Source: Arthrobacter caoxuetaonis
GTDB lineage: Bacteria; Actinomycetota; Actinomycetes; Actinomycetales; Micrococcaceae
Assembly (NCBI RefSeq): GCF_023921125.1
Contig: NZ_CP099466.1
Location: forward strand, 1,302,001 to 1,366,000
Direction: 5' to 3'
DNA: 64,000 bases
Position numbers and translations under genes: made by a program. The notes under the pieces were generated by a model. It worked only from the letters and a program-made list of their open reading frames with translations, had not been told where the DNA came from and ran no database searches. Below are positions 18,118-27,010 of this stretch, piece by piece (positions within the stretch are counted from its first letter, which is position 1; each line of letters opens with the position of its first letter).

Positions 18118-19512
18118 ATGCCTGAAAACATCACGGACAGCCGTTCCGGTGCGGGATATTCCCGCTCCGGGACGGTTGTCCCATTTCCACTGTCATCCAG
18201 GCCGGGCGATCCGGCCATTGAAATCGGCGACCCGGCAGGCGCCGTCGTCCGCCGTTCCGTGCTGCCCGGCGGAGTCCGCGTGCTCACCGAGTCCATGCCG
18301 GGCCAGCGCAGCGCCACGATTGGCTTCTGGGTCGGCGTAGGTTCGCGTGACGAAGCCGAAGGCCGGCACGGTTCCACCCACTTCCTTGAGCACCTGCTGT
18401 TCAAGGGCACGGAGCGCCGCAGCGCCATGGACATTGCCTCGGCCTTCGACGAGGTAGGAGGGGAATCCAACGCCGCGACGGCGAAGGAAACCACCTGCTA
18501 CTACGCCCGCGTCCTGGACACCGACCTGCCCATGGCCATTGATGTCATCGCGGACATGGTCACCTCTGCCGTGCTGGATCCGGAGGAGCTCGAGCAGGAA
18601 CGCGACGTCATCCTCGAGGAAATCGCGATGGACGCCGACGACCCGGCTGATCTCTGCCACGAGAAGTTCGCCGAGGCCGTACTGGGCGACCATCCGCTGG
18701 GCCGCCCGATCGGCGGCACGCCGGAAGCGATCAAGGCCGTTCCCCGGGAAGCCGTTGTGGAGCACTACCGCCGGCACTACCGTCCGGAAACCCTGGTGGT
18801 GACGGCCGCCGGCGGCCTGGAACATGAGGTTGTGGCCTCGCTGGTACTGGATGCCCTCAAGCGGGCCGGCTGGGAACTCGACCGGGGCGCTGTCCCCGCT
18901 CCCCGGCGGGAGACTGTTCCGGCGGAGATCACCGCCGGCGGCGGGGTGCAGGTCATCAACCGTCCGGTGGAGCAGGCCAACATTGTGCTGGGCTGCCCGT
19001 CGCTGACGGCTACGGACAGCCGCCGGTTCGCCATGAGCGTGCTGAACACCATCCTGGGCGGAGGAATGTCCTCGCGGCTGTTCCAGGAAATCCGGGAAAA
19101 GAGGGGACTGGTGTATTCCACCTACTCCTTCGCGGCGTCGTACACCGATGCCGGCTACTTCGGCATGTACGCAGGCTGCTCGCCGGCCAAGACCCGGCAG
19201 GTCATTGACCTGCTGCAGTCGGAGCTGGAGCGCCTGGCAGCGGACGGCGTTGAACCCGGTGAACTGGACCGTGCCGTGGGCCAGATTTCCGGGGGACTGG
19301 TGCTGGGCATGGAGGACACCGGTTCGCGGATGTCCCGCCTGGGCAGCGCTGAGCTGGTCCGCGGCGAGTACGTCGACATTGAAGCCTCCCTGGCCCGCAT
19401 CCGTGCGGTCACGGGGGAGCAGGTCAAGGAGCTCGCAGCGGAACTGGCAGCAGCACCGCGGACGATCACCGTCGTCGGACCCTTCGAATCCGCGGCGGAA
19501 CTCGGCTTCTAG
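18118..19512 (+). CDS. M16 family zinc metallopeptidase
   Basis: 464-residue pitrilysin-family protease of the one-chain processing-peptidase type. The inverted zinc motif HFLEH is at residues 88-92, with the third ligand expected in the ERDVILEEI helix near residue 168. The C-terminal half carries the family's RQ-type region (SSRLFQEIREKRGLVYS) used for substrate binding. It starts directly after the pnp stop codon. In actinobacteria it is commonly found between pnp and dapB. Here the Moco genes separate it from dapB. Substrate is unknown. Confidence 0.94.
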   Translation: MPENITDSRSGAGYSRSGTVVPFPLSSRPGDPAIEIGDPAGAVVRRSVLPGGVRVLTESMPGQRSATIGFWVGVGSRDEAEGRHGSTHFLEHLLFKGTERRSAMDIASAFDEVGGESNAATAKETTCYYARVLDTDLPMAIDVIADMVTSAVLDPEELEQERDVILEEIAMDADDPADLCHEKFAEAVLGDHPLGRPIGGTPEAIKAVPREAVVEHYRRHYRPETLVVTAAGGLEHEVVASLVLDALKRAGWELDRGAVPAPRRETVPAEITAGGGVQVINRPVEQANIVLGCPSLTATDSRRFAMSVLNTILGGGMSSRLFQEIREKRGLVYSTYSFAASYTDAGYFGMYAGCSPAKTRQVIDLLQSELERLAADGVEPGELDRAVGQISGGLVLGMEDTGSRMSRLGSAELVRGEYVDIEASLARIRAVTGEQVKELAAELAAAPRTITVVGPFESAAELGF

Positions 19513-19529
19513 CCCGCGCCCCCGTCCAT

Positions 19530-19590
19530 CGAGAGGCCAGTTACGGCTCGTTTCAGCCCTGAAACCAGCCGTAACTGGCCTCTCGTTTGT
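19530..19590. terminator. Nested-hairpin bidirectional terminator
   Basis: A perfect 19-bp inverted repeat (19530-19548 and 19567-19585) encloses a smaller TTTCAG/CTGAAA hairpin and is followed by TTTGTTCTT. It lies between the convergent M16 protease and moaD genes. The arm beginning CGAGAGGCCAG recurs at 42632. Confidence 0.85.
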
Positions 19591-19604
19591 TCTTGAGGGA
19601 GCTG

Positions 19605-19865
19605 CTAGCCGCCGGCAAACGGGGGCAGGATGTCCACGGTGTCCCCATGGTGCAGCAGCATGTCCCGCTTCCGCGCGGCGACCTCGTTGACCAGGAAGGT
19701 GCTCCGGCCGATCACGGTCTGCAGCACGGGTGTTCCGTCCGGTGCGTCCGGGTGCAGCGCAGCCAGCTTCTCCAGCAGCTCACCGAGCTGCAGCGGCCCC
19801 GCATCCAGGATTTCCTCTTCGACCCCTGCCGCAGCTTTCGCGGCACCAAAATAGCGGATCAGCAC
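19605..19865 (-). CDS. moaD: MoaD/ThiS family sulfur carrier (molybdopterin synthase small subunit)
   Basis: 86-residue ubiquitin-fold sulfur carrier. It begins MLIRYFGAAKAAAG and ends in the diagnostic Gly-Gly (DILPPFAGG), which is adenylated and thiocarboxylated before donating sulfur to precursor Z with MoaE. The start is GTG at 19865, abutting the moaA stop codon, so moaA-moaD form a translationally coupled pair. ThiS is a possible alternative, but the neighbouring genes argue for MoaD. Confidence 0.93.
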   Translation of the reverse strand: MLIRYFGAAKAAAGVEEEILDAGPLQLGELLEKLAALHPDAPDGTPVLQTVIGRSTFLVNEVAARKRDMLLHHGDTVDILPPFAGG

Positions 19866-20981
19866 TTAGCCACCTATCGCACTCATTGTTCGTTCAGGCT
19901 GTACATAGTCCGGGGCGCCGAGGCCGGCATGGTCCATTCCGTGCGCCTTCGGCTTGCCCCACATCGCTTCCTGCCAGCGGCGTGCGACGGCGGCGTCGTC
20001 CCCGGTGCTGCGCAGCAGGCCAAGCAGGTCAGTTTCCTCATGCGAGAACAGGCAGCTGCGCACCTTGCCTTCGGCGGTAATGCGGGTGCGCCGGCAGTCG
20101 GCACAGAAAGGTTCGGTCACCGAGGCAATGATCCCGACGACGCCGGCCACCACTTCGAGGGAAGTGCGGCGGCGTACTTCCCACCGTTCGGCCGGTGCGC
20201 CGTCGCGGTTCCTCGGATCGGGGGTGAGGACAAAGCGTTCCTCCAGCCGGGAACGGATCTCGGCCGCGGTAATCATTCCGTCGCGGGTCCAGCCGTGATC
20301 AGCGTCCAGGGGCATCTGCTCGATGAACCGCAGTTCAAATCCGTGAGTCACGGCCCATTCCAGCAGGTCGGGTGCCTCGGCGTCGTTGATGCCCCGCATC
20401 AGGACGGCGTTGATCTTGATCAATCCCAGTCCGACGCGCGCTGCTTCCTCCACGCCCGCCAGGACCCGGTCCAGGAACGGACGGCGGGTGAGCTGGGCGA
20501 AGGTGCCGGGATGCAGCGAGTCGAGGGAGACATTGATGCGGGTCAGTCCTGCGTCTTTGAGGGCCGCGGCCTTTTTGTCCAGCCCCAGCCCGTTGGTTGT
20601 CAGGGAGACGGGCAGCTCGGGATGGTTGGCCCGGATTCCCGCGATGATCTCCACCAGATCGGCGCGGACCAACGGTTCGCCGCCGGTGAGCCGGAGCTCG
20701 CGGACGCCCAGTCCGTTGACGCCGATGCCCACCAGCCGGACGATCTCACCGGCTGTGAGCACCTTGTCCTTGGGCAGCCAGTCCAGTCCGGACGCGGGCA
20801 TGCAGTAGGTGCAGCGCAGGTTGCATTTGTCCGTCAGGGACAGGCGCATATCGGTCGCACGCCGGCCGTAGCGGTCAACCAGGCCGTCGAGTCCCTCCGG
20901 AGTCTCCGCGTTTGGCGCGGCCCCGGGCTCGGGGAACGGCCGCGGCGGTGCGAAGGCGGGCATGCCAAGCTCAATTCCCAT
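19866..20981 (-). CDS. moaA: GTP 3',8-cyclase MoaA
   Basis: 371-residue radical-SAM enzyme for the first step of molybdenum cofactor synthesis. It has the N-terminal cluster motif CNLRCTYC (C53, C57, C60), the second cluster cysteines in PFCADCRRTR and SCLF, and the essential C-terminal Gly-Gly (MSAIGG). The ATG at 20981 is chosen since a -10-like TACACT lies six bases upstream. The open frame extends further, but that part carries no MoaA homology. It diverges from the Moco enzyme gene at 21121. Confidence 0.96.
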   Translation of the reverse strand: MGIELGMPAFAPPRPFPEPGAAPNAETPEGLDGLVDRYGRRATDMRLSLTDKCNLRCTYCMPASGLDWLPKDKVLTAGEIVRLVGIGVNGLGVRELRLTGGEPLVRADLVEIIAGIRANHPELPVSLTTNGLGLDKKAAALKDAGLTRINVSLDSLHPGTFAQLTRRPFLDRVLAGVEEAARVGLGLIKINAVLMRGINDAEAPDLLEWAVTHGFELRFIEQMPLDADHGWTRDGMITAAEIRSRLEERFVLTPDPRNRDGAPAERWEVRRRTSLEVVAGVVGIIASVTEPFCADCRRTRITAEGKVRSCLFSHEETDLLGLLRSTGDDAAVARRWQEAMWGKPKAHGMDHAGLGAPDYVQPERTMSAIGG

Positions 20982-20987
20982 TCCTCG

Positions 20988-20993
20988 AGTGTA
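20988..20993 (-). promoter_or_regulatory. Leaderless -10 candidate, moaA
   Basis: TACACT on the minus strand is followed by six bases and the moaA ATG at 20981. This supports the short form of MoaA and a leaderless moaA-moaD transcript. Confidence 0.45.
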
Positions 20994-21120
20994 GGCGGTT
21001 TCACATCCGGCCTCTAGGAAGGTTCCGCAGCCGCGCCGGGGCAGGGGCCGGGACTGCCATAATCGTTCCAGGCCACCCGGGAAACCGTCCGGCCAACCTA
21101 GCTGACCGGAGAAGAGAACG

Positions 21121-22647
21121 ATGCCAAGAACCTGGCCCTGGGCCGGCGCTGCAGGGCTGGTGGCAGCGGCGCTTGCCGTCGCAGCCGGGGAGCTGTCCGC
21201 GGCGGTCCTGAGCCCTGCCTTGTCACCGGTTACGGCTGTAGGAGCGGTGGTGGTCGATGCCGTGCCGGGACCTGTCAAGGACTGGGCCATTGCAGTCTTC
21301 GGCACCGCGGACAAAATCGCCCTCCTTGCCGGAATGCTGCTGGTCATCGCCCTGATCGGCATGGCCTGCGGGCTGCTGGAAACCAGGCGTCCGCCGTGGG
21401 GCTCGGCCGTACTGGCCGGTTTTGGCGTGCTGGGCGCGGCGGCGGCGCTCTCCCGGGCACAGTTTTCTGCGTTGACGCTCCTGCCACCGCTGCTGGCCGG
21501 GCTGGTTGGTGTGCTCGTCCTTCGTACACTGGCCGCACGGATCCGCAGCTACGCGGCTTCGGGCCCGGGACACCCGGGAGCCAGCCGACGGGACGTCCTC
21601 GCAGCGGTGGGCGGCGGGGCAGCCGTGGCGGCGGTCGGCGGCGGCCTGGCCGGGCTGTCCCGCAGTTCACAGGTAGCAGCTGAAGACCTGCGCGCAGGCA
21701 TCGATCTGCCGTCACCGGTGGAACCGGCATTACCCGTTCCGGCCGGCGCGGACCTCAGTATTCCGGGAACTGAGCCCCTCATCACGCCCAATGCCGACTT
21801 CTACCGGATCGACACAGCCCTCCGGGTCCCGCTGGTGAACCCGCGTGAGTGGCGGCTGCGCGTCACGGGGCTCGTGGAGAGGGAGGTCGAACTCACCTAT
21901 GACCAGCTGCTGGCCAAGCCCCTGCAGGAAAGCTGGGTCACGCTGGCCTGCGTTTCCAACGAAGTGGGCGGGTCCTTGATTGGCAACGCCCGGTGGCTCG
22001 GCTGGCCGGTGAGGAAGCTCCTGGCCGAAGCCGGGGTGCAGGCCGGCGCCGACGTCGTCCTGTCCGCCAGCGAAGACGGCTGGACCGCCACGACGCCGCT
22101 GGAGGCCCTGACCGATGCCCGCGATTCGCTGCTGGCGGTTGGCATGAACGGTGAGCCGCTGCCTCCGGAACACGGCTTCCCGGTCCGGATGGTGGTGCCT
22201 GGCCTCTACGGGTACGTGTCGGCGACCAAGTGGGTCACCGAGCTGAAGGTTTCCCGGTTCGCGGATGAGACTGCGTACTGGACAGACCGGGGCTGGTCCG
22301 AGCGCGGTCCGGTCAAACTCTCTTCACGGATCGACACGCCGTCGCGCAATGCCCGGCTCAGCGCCGGCACCGTGACGGTTGCCGGCGTCGCCTGGGCCCA
22401 GCACACGGGCATCAGCAACGTCCAGGTCAAGGTCGACGACGGCGAGTGGCAGGACGCGCGGCTTGCCGCCGGCATCTCGGCGGACACCTGGCGGCAGTTC
22501 GCGGCCGACGTCGAGCTTTCCGCCGGCGACCACACCGTGGAAGTCCGGGCCTTCGACGCAGCCGGCAACGTGCAGGACGCAACGAATCGGCCCGTGGTGC
22601 CCGACGGCGCCACCGGCCTGCATTCGGTCACGGTCAGCGCCGGCTGA
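21121..22647 (+). CDS. Membrane-anchored molybdopterin oxidoreductase, sulfite-oxidase fold
   Basis: 508-residue protein. The N-terminal 145 residues hold about four transmembrane helices. A twin-arginine sequence and hydrophobic stretch follow (SRRDVLAAVGGGAAVAAVGG, about residues 155-174). The soluble part is the sulfite-oxidase Mo-binding fold: LACVSNEVGG supplies the molybdenum-ligating cysteine (C277), and GLYGYVSATKWVTELKV is typical. A Mo-co dimerisation/Ig-like domain (about 400-505) ends the protein. It diverges from moaA and sits within Moco synthesis genes, which agrees with cofactor use. Substrate is unknown. The extra membrane helices set it apart from plain MsrP/YedY enzymes. 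Confidence 0.9.
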   Translation: MPRTWPWAGAAGLVAAALAVAAGELSAAVLSPALSPVTAVGAVVVDAVPGPVKDWAIAVFGTADKIALLAGMLLVIALIGMACGLLETRRPPWGSAVLAGFGVLGAAAALSRAQFSALTLLPPLLAGLVGVLVLRTLAARIRSYAASGPGHPGASRRDVLAAVGGGAAVAAVGGGLAGLSRSSQVAAEDLRAGIDLPSPVEPALPVPAGADLSIPGTEPLITPNADFYRIDTALRVPLVNPREWRLRVTGLVEREVELTYDQLLAKPLQESWVTLACVSNEVGGSLIGNARWLGWPVRKLLAEAGVQAGADVVLSASEDGWTATTPLEALTDARDSLLAVGMNGEPLPPEHGFPVRMVVPGLYGYVSATKWVTELKVSRFADETAYWTDRGWSERGPVKLSSRIDTPSRNARLSAGTVTVAGVAWAQHTGISNVQVKVDDGEWQDARLAAGISADTWRQFAADVELSAGDHTVEVRAFDAAGNVQDATNRPVVPDGATGLHSVTVSAG

Positions 22648-22674
22648 ACACCCCGTCCCGTCCGGGGTATCCGC

Positions 22675-22680
22675 TAGGGT
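22675..22680 (+). promoter_or_regulatory. Leaderless -10 candidate, tyrosine phosphatase
   Basis: TAGGGT is followed by six bases and the ATG at 22687, with no ribosome-binding site between. Confidence 0.4.
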
Positions 22681-22686
22681 CGAGCA

Positions 22687-23490
22687 ATGGCTATAACGAC
22701 TCTCGAAGGCACTGTTAACTTCCGTGACCTGGGCGGATTGCCGCTCTCCGGAGGCGGGACCGTCAATTCCGGAGTGCTGTACCGCTCCGACGCAATCGCG
22801 GGGCTGACCCCGCACGGCCTCGAGGAACTGGCCGGATCCGGGATCAGTGTCATTGTTGACTACCGCACGCCGGCAGAGCAGCAGATGGCACCGGACCGGC
22901 TGCCTGCCGTGAACACCTTCCTGAAGCTGGACCTGCCGCTGCTGGAGGGAGCGTTCACGGCGATGGCGCAGCAGGAAATGCAGCGGGCGAGTCTCTCCGG
23001 TGACCGGGCTGCGGCAGCACGCGCGGTGCAGGCCGCCGTGGGTCAGCTCCCCACACTGGGGGAGGTCTACACCGGGATGCTGCAGCACGCCGCGCCGGAG
23101 TTTGCCCAGAGCGCCAGGGCAGTGTCGGCAACCGGACCCGGTTCGGCAACCCTGGTCCACTGCACGGCGGGCAAGGACCGTACCGGTGTTGCCGTCGCGC
23201 TGATCCTGGACGCTGTCGGGGTGGAAACCGGTGCGATCGTCGCCGACTACGAGGCAAGCGAACGCAACCTCGCGGGCGCCTGGGCGGAGAAAACGCTGGG
23301 CATGGTCACTGCACTGGGGATTCCCCTGAACGATGAAATCATCACACTGGCAACCAAGGCACCGGCCGGGGTCATACGCGCTGCGCTGGCCTGGGTCGAG
23401 GAAAACCACGGTTCGTCGGCCGAATACCTGCGTTTCGGCGGACTCAGTGACGCCGAACTGTCCGACCTGCGCAGTCGCCTGCGCGACTAG
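22687..23490 (+). CDS. Tyrosine-protein phosphatase, PtpB/Y_phosphatase3 type
   Basis: 267-residue phosphatase of the atypical bacterial family that includes mycobacterial PtpB. The N terminus reads NFRDLGGLPL, a conserved family start, and VDYRTPAEQ follows. The P-loop VHCTAGKDRTG gives C159 as nucleophile and R165 as the phosphate-binding residue. The C-terminal part has DYEASERN. PtpB-type enzymes act on phosphotyrosine, phosphoserine or phosphoinositides. It sits between two Moco-related genes with no obvious functional link, and it seems to have its own promoter. Confidence 0.92.
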   Translation: MAITTLEGTVNFRDLGGLPLSGGGTVNSGVLYRSDAIAGLTPHGLEELAGSGISVIVDYRTPAEQQMAPDRLPAVNTFLKLDLPLLEGAFTAMAQQEMQRASLSGDRAAAARAVQAAVGQLPTLGEVYTGMLQHAAPEFAQSARAVSATGPGSATLVHCTAGKDRTGVAVALILDAVGVETGAIVADYEASERNLAGAWAEKTLGMVTALGIPLNDEIITLATKAPAGVIRAALAWVEENHGSSAEYLRFGGLSDAELSDLRSRLRD

Positions 23491-23553
23491 GCACAACGGC
23501 AGGGCCAGAGCCCTCGCATAGACTTCCGGAAGAACGCCGGATGAAGGAGACAC

Positions 23554-24789
23554 GTGGGGAGCACAGGCAACCGGGGGCGCCCGGTACAGGAGCACCAGGA
23601 CGCTGTTGCGCAGCTGCTGGCACAGAACCTCCGCAGCCGGACGCAGGAACGGAGCCTGGAAGCCGCCGCCGGACGCATCCTTGCCGGTGACGTCCGTGCC
23701 CCGGGCAGCCTTCCGCCGTTCGCCAACTCACAGATGGACGGCTACGCCGTCCGCAGCACGGACCTGGACAGCGGGGGAGCAGCCGTGGAACTGGCTGTCG
23801 CTGCGGCCATTCCGGCCGGAGCGCCCGCTCCCGGCCTGGCCCCCGGCACTGCAGCTCCGATCATGACCGGAGCCATGCTGCCCGAGGGGGCGGACGCCGT
23901 CGTACCCATTGAGCGTGCCGTGCCGGACACGTTCTACCCGCACCCCGAAGGGGAGGCTGTTTTCCTGCCTGGCAGCGTTCCGGCCGGACAGTTCGTCCGT
24001 TCCAGGGGCAGCGACATTGCGGCGGGAGACATGGCACTGGCCGCCGGAACACGGCTTGGGGCGGCGCAGCTGGGTCTGCTGGCGGCCCTGGGAATCCCCG
24101 TCGCCAGCGTCCGCGCGCCCCTCCGGGTGCTGCTGCTGAGCACCGGCGATGAGGTGGTGGAGCCGGGCCGGCCCCTGGCACCGGGCCAGATCCATGACGC
24201 GAACACCACCCTGCTTGCTGTCAGCCTGCGCGAAGCCGGTGCCGAAGTTATCCGCTCCCGCATCCTGGCGGACTCCCCGGGGGATTTCCTCGCGGCCCTG
24301 CGCGAAGACCTGTCCCGGCACCCGGTGGACCTGATCCTCACCTCGGGCGGTATCAGCAAGGGCGCGTATGAGGTGGTGCGGCTGGCGCTGGCGGCCGACG
24401 GCGTCGAGTTCATCTCGGTGGCCATGCAGCCCGGCGGTCCGCAGGGGATCGGGACCGTGGACGGAGTGCCTTTCCTGGCTTTCCCGGGCAATCCTGTCAG
24501 CGCCCTGGTCTCCTTCGAAGTGTTCCTGCGGCCCGCGCTCAGCGCTTTGACCGGCCTGCCGGCACCACGCCGGGTCCTCACAGCCCTCCTCGCCGAGGAG
24601 GCGCTGAGCCCGGCAGGGAAACTGCAGGTCCGGCGGGGTCAGTACGACGCCGGCACGGTGGCGCTCGTCGGCGGGCCCGGCTCCCACCTCATCCATGCCC
24701 TGGCTGCCTCCAACGCACTTGTCCTGGTTCCGGAAGAAACAGAACGTCTCCCCGCCGGCTCGGAAGTGACAGTATGGCTGTTGGAATGA
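23554..24789 (+). CDS. moeA: Molybdopterin molybdotransferase MoeA
   Basis: 411-residue MoeA, which inserts molybdate into adenylated molybdopterin. Family blocks are visible in order: [13 protein letters not shown] in domain [27 protein letters not shown] and [12 protein letters not shown] in the MogA-like domain [11 protein letters not shown] with FPGNPVSA, and a C-terminal beta-barrel domain IV. Start is GTG at 23554 with GAAGGAG upstream. The 3' end is close to or overlaps moaC, indicating an operon moeA-moaC-moaB-moaE. Confidence 0.95.
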   Translation: MGSTGNRGRPVQEHQDAVAQLLAQNLRSRTQERSLEAAAGRILAGDVRAPGSLPPFANSQMDGYAVRSTDLDSGGAAVELAVAAAIPAGAPAPGLAPGTAAPIMTGAMLPEGADAVVPIERAVPDTFYPHPEGEAVFLPGSVPAGQFVRSRGSDIAAGDMALAAGTRLGAAQLGLLAALGIPVASVRAPLRVLLLSTGDEVVEPGRPLAPGQIHDANTTLLAVSLREAGAEVIRSRILADSPGDFLAALREDLSRHPVDLILTSGGISKGAYEVVRLALAADGVEFISVAMQPGGPQGIGTVDGVPFLAFPGNPVSALVSFEVFLRPALSALTGLPAPRRVLTALLAEEALSPAGKLQVRRGQYDAGTVALVGGPGSHLIHALAASNALVLVPEETERLPAGSEVTVWLLE

Positions 24790-24815
24790 CCCGTTTTACC
24801 GAAAGGACCGCGCCG

Positions 24816-25301
24816 ATGGCCGGAGACGAAAACCAGCCGGCACTGACCCATGTCAGGGCGGACGGAACCGCCCACATGGTCGATGTCTCCGCGAAAGCCG
24901 AGACCTCCCGCGAAGCCACGGCACAGGCGGTGCTGAACACCACTGCTGACGTGGTGCGGCTGCTCAGCGACGGTGACCTGCCCAAGGGTGATGCTTTTGC
25001 CGTATCCCGCGTGGCTGGCATCATGGCCGCCAAACAGACCTCGAACCTCATCCCGCTGTGCCATCCGCTGCCAATCACCAAGGTGACGGTGGACTTCGAG
25101 CCGGGGGAGAGCACCGTTCTGATGAAGGCAACGGTGAAGACCAAGGCCCTGACCGGTGTTGAGATGGAGGCCCTGACAGCGGTCTCCGTCACGGCCCTGA
25201 CCCTCTACGACATGATCAAGGCCGTGGACAAACACGCGGCGATCTCCGACATCATGGTGCTGGCCAAGTCGGGCGGCAAAAGCGGGGACTGGGCGCTGTG
25301 A
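24816..25301 (+). CDS. moaC: Cyclic pyranopterin monophosphate synthase MoaC
   Basis: 161-residue MoaC, which converts the MoaA product into cyclic pyranopterin monophosphate. Conserved blocks are [16 protein letters not shown] at the start, [36 protein letters not shown], and [11 protein letters not shown] with active-site residues. The ATG at 24816 is chosen because AAAGGA lies nine bases upstream and the product has the same length as E. coli MoaC. In-frame starts at 24774 and 24786 would overlap the moeA end. Confidence 0.95.
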   Translation: MAGDENQPALTHVRADGTAHMVDVSAKAETSREATAQAVLNTTADVVRLLSDGDLPKGDAFAVSRVAGIMAAKQTSNLIPLCHPLPITKVTVDFEPGESTVLMKATVKTKALTGVEMEALTAVSVTALTLYDMIKAVDKHAAISDIMVLAKSGGKSGDWAL

Positions 25302-25795
25302 GCCCCCGGAAGGAACCCGCACGCCGGACGGCGGCGATCCTGGTCGCCTCCACCCGCGCCTCCGCGGGAATCTATGAGGATGAAGCCGGTCCGCTGCTGC
25401 AGGACTGGTTCTACGCACTGGGATACGACGTCGTGCTGGCTGAAGTGGTGCCCGACGGTGATGCGGTGGGCCAGGCGCTGAAGCGCATGCTGGCCCTGCA
25501 GCCGTCCGTGGTGGTCACCAGCGGCGGCACGGGCATCAGCCCGACCGACGCCACTCCCGAGCAGACCCTGCCGCTGCTGGACCGCCAGGTTCCCGGCATC
25601 ATGGAAGCACTGCGCGCCGCCGGCCTGGCCAAGACACCGATGGCCGCACTGACCCGCGGATACGCCGGAACGGCAGGCTCGAGTTTTGTCGTGAACCTTC
25701 CCGGATCTCCGTCCGCCGTCGCCGACGGACTGGCTGTCCTGGAACCTGTCCTCGGACACATCTGCGGCCTGTTGGAGGGAAAGAATGAGCACTAG
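25298..25795 (+). CDS. moaB: MogA/MoaB family molybdopterin adenylyltransferase
   Basis: 165-residue protein of the MogA/MoaB family, which adenylates molybdopterin before molybdate insertion. The signature [19 protein letters not shown] is present, and the C-terminal [15 protein letters not shown] matches the family. Its GTG start overlaps the moaC stop codon by four bases (GTGA), and its own end overlaps moaE by 11 bases. Whether it is best named Mog or MoaB cannot be settled by sequence, since actinobacteria use both names for this single-domain form. Confidence 0.93.
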   Translation: MSPRKEPARRTAAILVASTRASAGIYEDEAGPLLQDWFYALGYDVVLAEVVPDGDAVGQALKRMLALQPSVVVTSGGTGISPTDATPEQTLPLLDRQVPGIMEALRAAGLAKTPMAALTRGYAGTAGSSFVVNLPGSPSAVADGLAVLEPVLGHICGLLEGKNEH

Positions 25796-26225
25796 CAAAG
25801 TCGTCGCTGCCACCGTTGGCGAGTCGGTCCTGGACACCGAGACCGCCTACGCCGCGGTCTGGACCCCGCAGGACGGCGCCGTAGTGACTTTCAGCGGGAT
25901 TGTCCGCAACCACGACGGCGGCCGCGGCGTCGCCTCCCTGGGCTACAGCGCCCATCCCACGGCCGGCGCCGCCATCGCGGAGGTCGCCGCGGAGACTGCG
26001 CGAAAGTACGACGGCGTGCGGATCTGGGTGGGCCACCGCACCGGAGCGCTGGAGATCGGGGACGCAGCCCTGGTTGCCGCCGTCGCCTCCGCCCACCGCG
26101 GCACCGCCTTCGCCGCGTGCGCAGAGCTGGTGGATACCGTAAAGGCCCAGGTCCCCGTCTGGAAGGAACAGGTCTTTGACGACGGGACCGTCGAGTGGGT
26201 AGGCGTCAGCGACGCCCCCGCCTGA
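25785..26225 (+). CDS. moaE: Molybdopterin synthase catalytic subunit MoaE
   Basis: 146-residue MoaE, the large subunit of molybdopterin synthase. It shows VVTFSGIVRNHDGGRGVASLGY at about residues 27-48, an RIWVGHRTGALEIGD block, and the catalytic KAQVPVWKEQ containing the active-site lysines. It would work with the MoaD thiocarboxylate encoded at 19605. It is the last gene of the moeA-moaC-moaB-moaE run, ending 16 bases before dapB. Confidence 0.95.
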   Translation: MSTSKVVAATVGESVLDTETAYAAVWTPQDGAVVTFSGIVRNHDGGRGVASLGYSAHPTAGAAIAEVAAETARKYDGVRIWVGHRTGALEIGDAALVAAVASAHRGTAFAACAELVDTVKAQVPVWKEQVFDDGTVEWVGVSDAPA

Positions 26226-26229
26226 CCGG

Positions 26230-26235
26230 TAATCT
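26230..26235 (+). promoter_or_regulatory. Leaderless -10 candidate, dapB
   Basis: TAATCT sits inside the 16-base gap after moaE and is followed by six bases and the dapB ATG. It would uncouple dapB from the Moco operon. Confidence 0.5.
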
Positions 26236-26241
26236 GGACCC

Positions 26242-27000
26242 ATGAGTAAAAAACTGCCTGTCGCGGTGCTCGGTGCCACCGGACGTATGGGCTCCGAAGC
26301 GGTCAAGGCCGTGGAAGCAGCCCCGGACCTGGAACTTGTGGCGGCACTGGGCCGCACCGGTTCCCTGCAGACACTGGTCTCCGCCGGCGCGCAGTACGTG
26401 GTGGACCTGACCGTTCCGGACAGCACCGAAGCCAACGTCCGCTTCGCCGTCGAGCACGGCATGCACGCCGTCGTCGGAACCACCGGCTGGGACGCCGGGC
26501 GCCTTCAGCGCCTGGAAGAGCTGCTGGCGGAGCACCCGGAAACCGGTGTCCTCATTGCCCCGAACTTCGCCCTCGGTTCCGTGCTCGCTTCGGCGTTTGC
26601 AGCCAAAGCCGCACCGTACTTCGAGTCCGTGGAGATTGTCGAACTCCATCATCCGGACAAGGTAGATGCCCCTTCCGGCACCGCGGCCCGGACCGCTGAA
26701 CTGATAGCTGCCGCCCGTTCCGACGCCGGAACCGGGCCGTCACCTGACGCCACAACCACGGAGCTGCCCGGTGCACGCGGGGCCGACGTCAGCGGAGTCC
26801 GCGTGCACTCCGTGCGCCTGCGCGGACTGGTAGCCCACCAAGAGGTCCTCCTGGGCGGGCCGGGGGAGCAGCTGACCATCCGCCACGATTCCTACGACCG
26901 GGCCTCCTTTATGCCCGGCGTCCTGCTCGGCCTGCGCGAAGTCGCAGCGCATCCGGGCCTCACTGTCGGCCTCGACGGCTACCTCAACCTGAACGCCTAA
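26242..27000 (+). CDS. dapB: 4-hydroxy-tetrahydrodipicolinate reductase DapB
   Basis: 252-residue DapB, the NAD(P)H-dependent second committed enzyme of lysine/diaminopimelate synthesis. The Rossmann motif VLGATGRMG starts at residue 9. VVGTTGWD, APNFALGSVL and the catalytic ELHHPDKVDAPSGTA (His pair and Lys) follow, then a C-terminal VGLDGYLNL. The length is a little below the E. coli enzyme, as is usual in actinobacteria. It feeds the same pathway as dapA (30350) and dapF (45172) in this window. Confidence 0.96.
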   Translation: MSKKLPVAVLGATGRMGSEAVKAVEAAPDLELVAALGRTGSLQTLVSAGAQYVVDLTVPDSTEANVRFAVEHGMHAVVGTTGWDAGRLQRLEELLAEHPETGVLIAPNFALGSVLASAFAAKAAPYFESVEIVELHHPDKVDAPSGTAARTAELIAAARSDAGTGPSPDATTTELPGARGADVSGVRVHSVRLRGLVAHQEVLLGGPGEQLTIRHDSYDRASFMPGVLLGLREVAAHPGLTVGLDGYLNLNA

Positions 27001-27010
27001 GGAAACGCAC

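Noticed and set aside
20982..21362. Upstream extension of moaA to an in-frame start at 21362
   Set aside because: It would add 127 residues with no MoaA homology and overlap the divergent Moco-enzyme gene; the -10 and start at 20981 fit better.
24774..24815. Longer MoaC N terminus from ATG 24774
   Set aside because: It overlaps the moeA end and lacks a ribosome-binding site; the 24816 start gives the normal family length.
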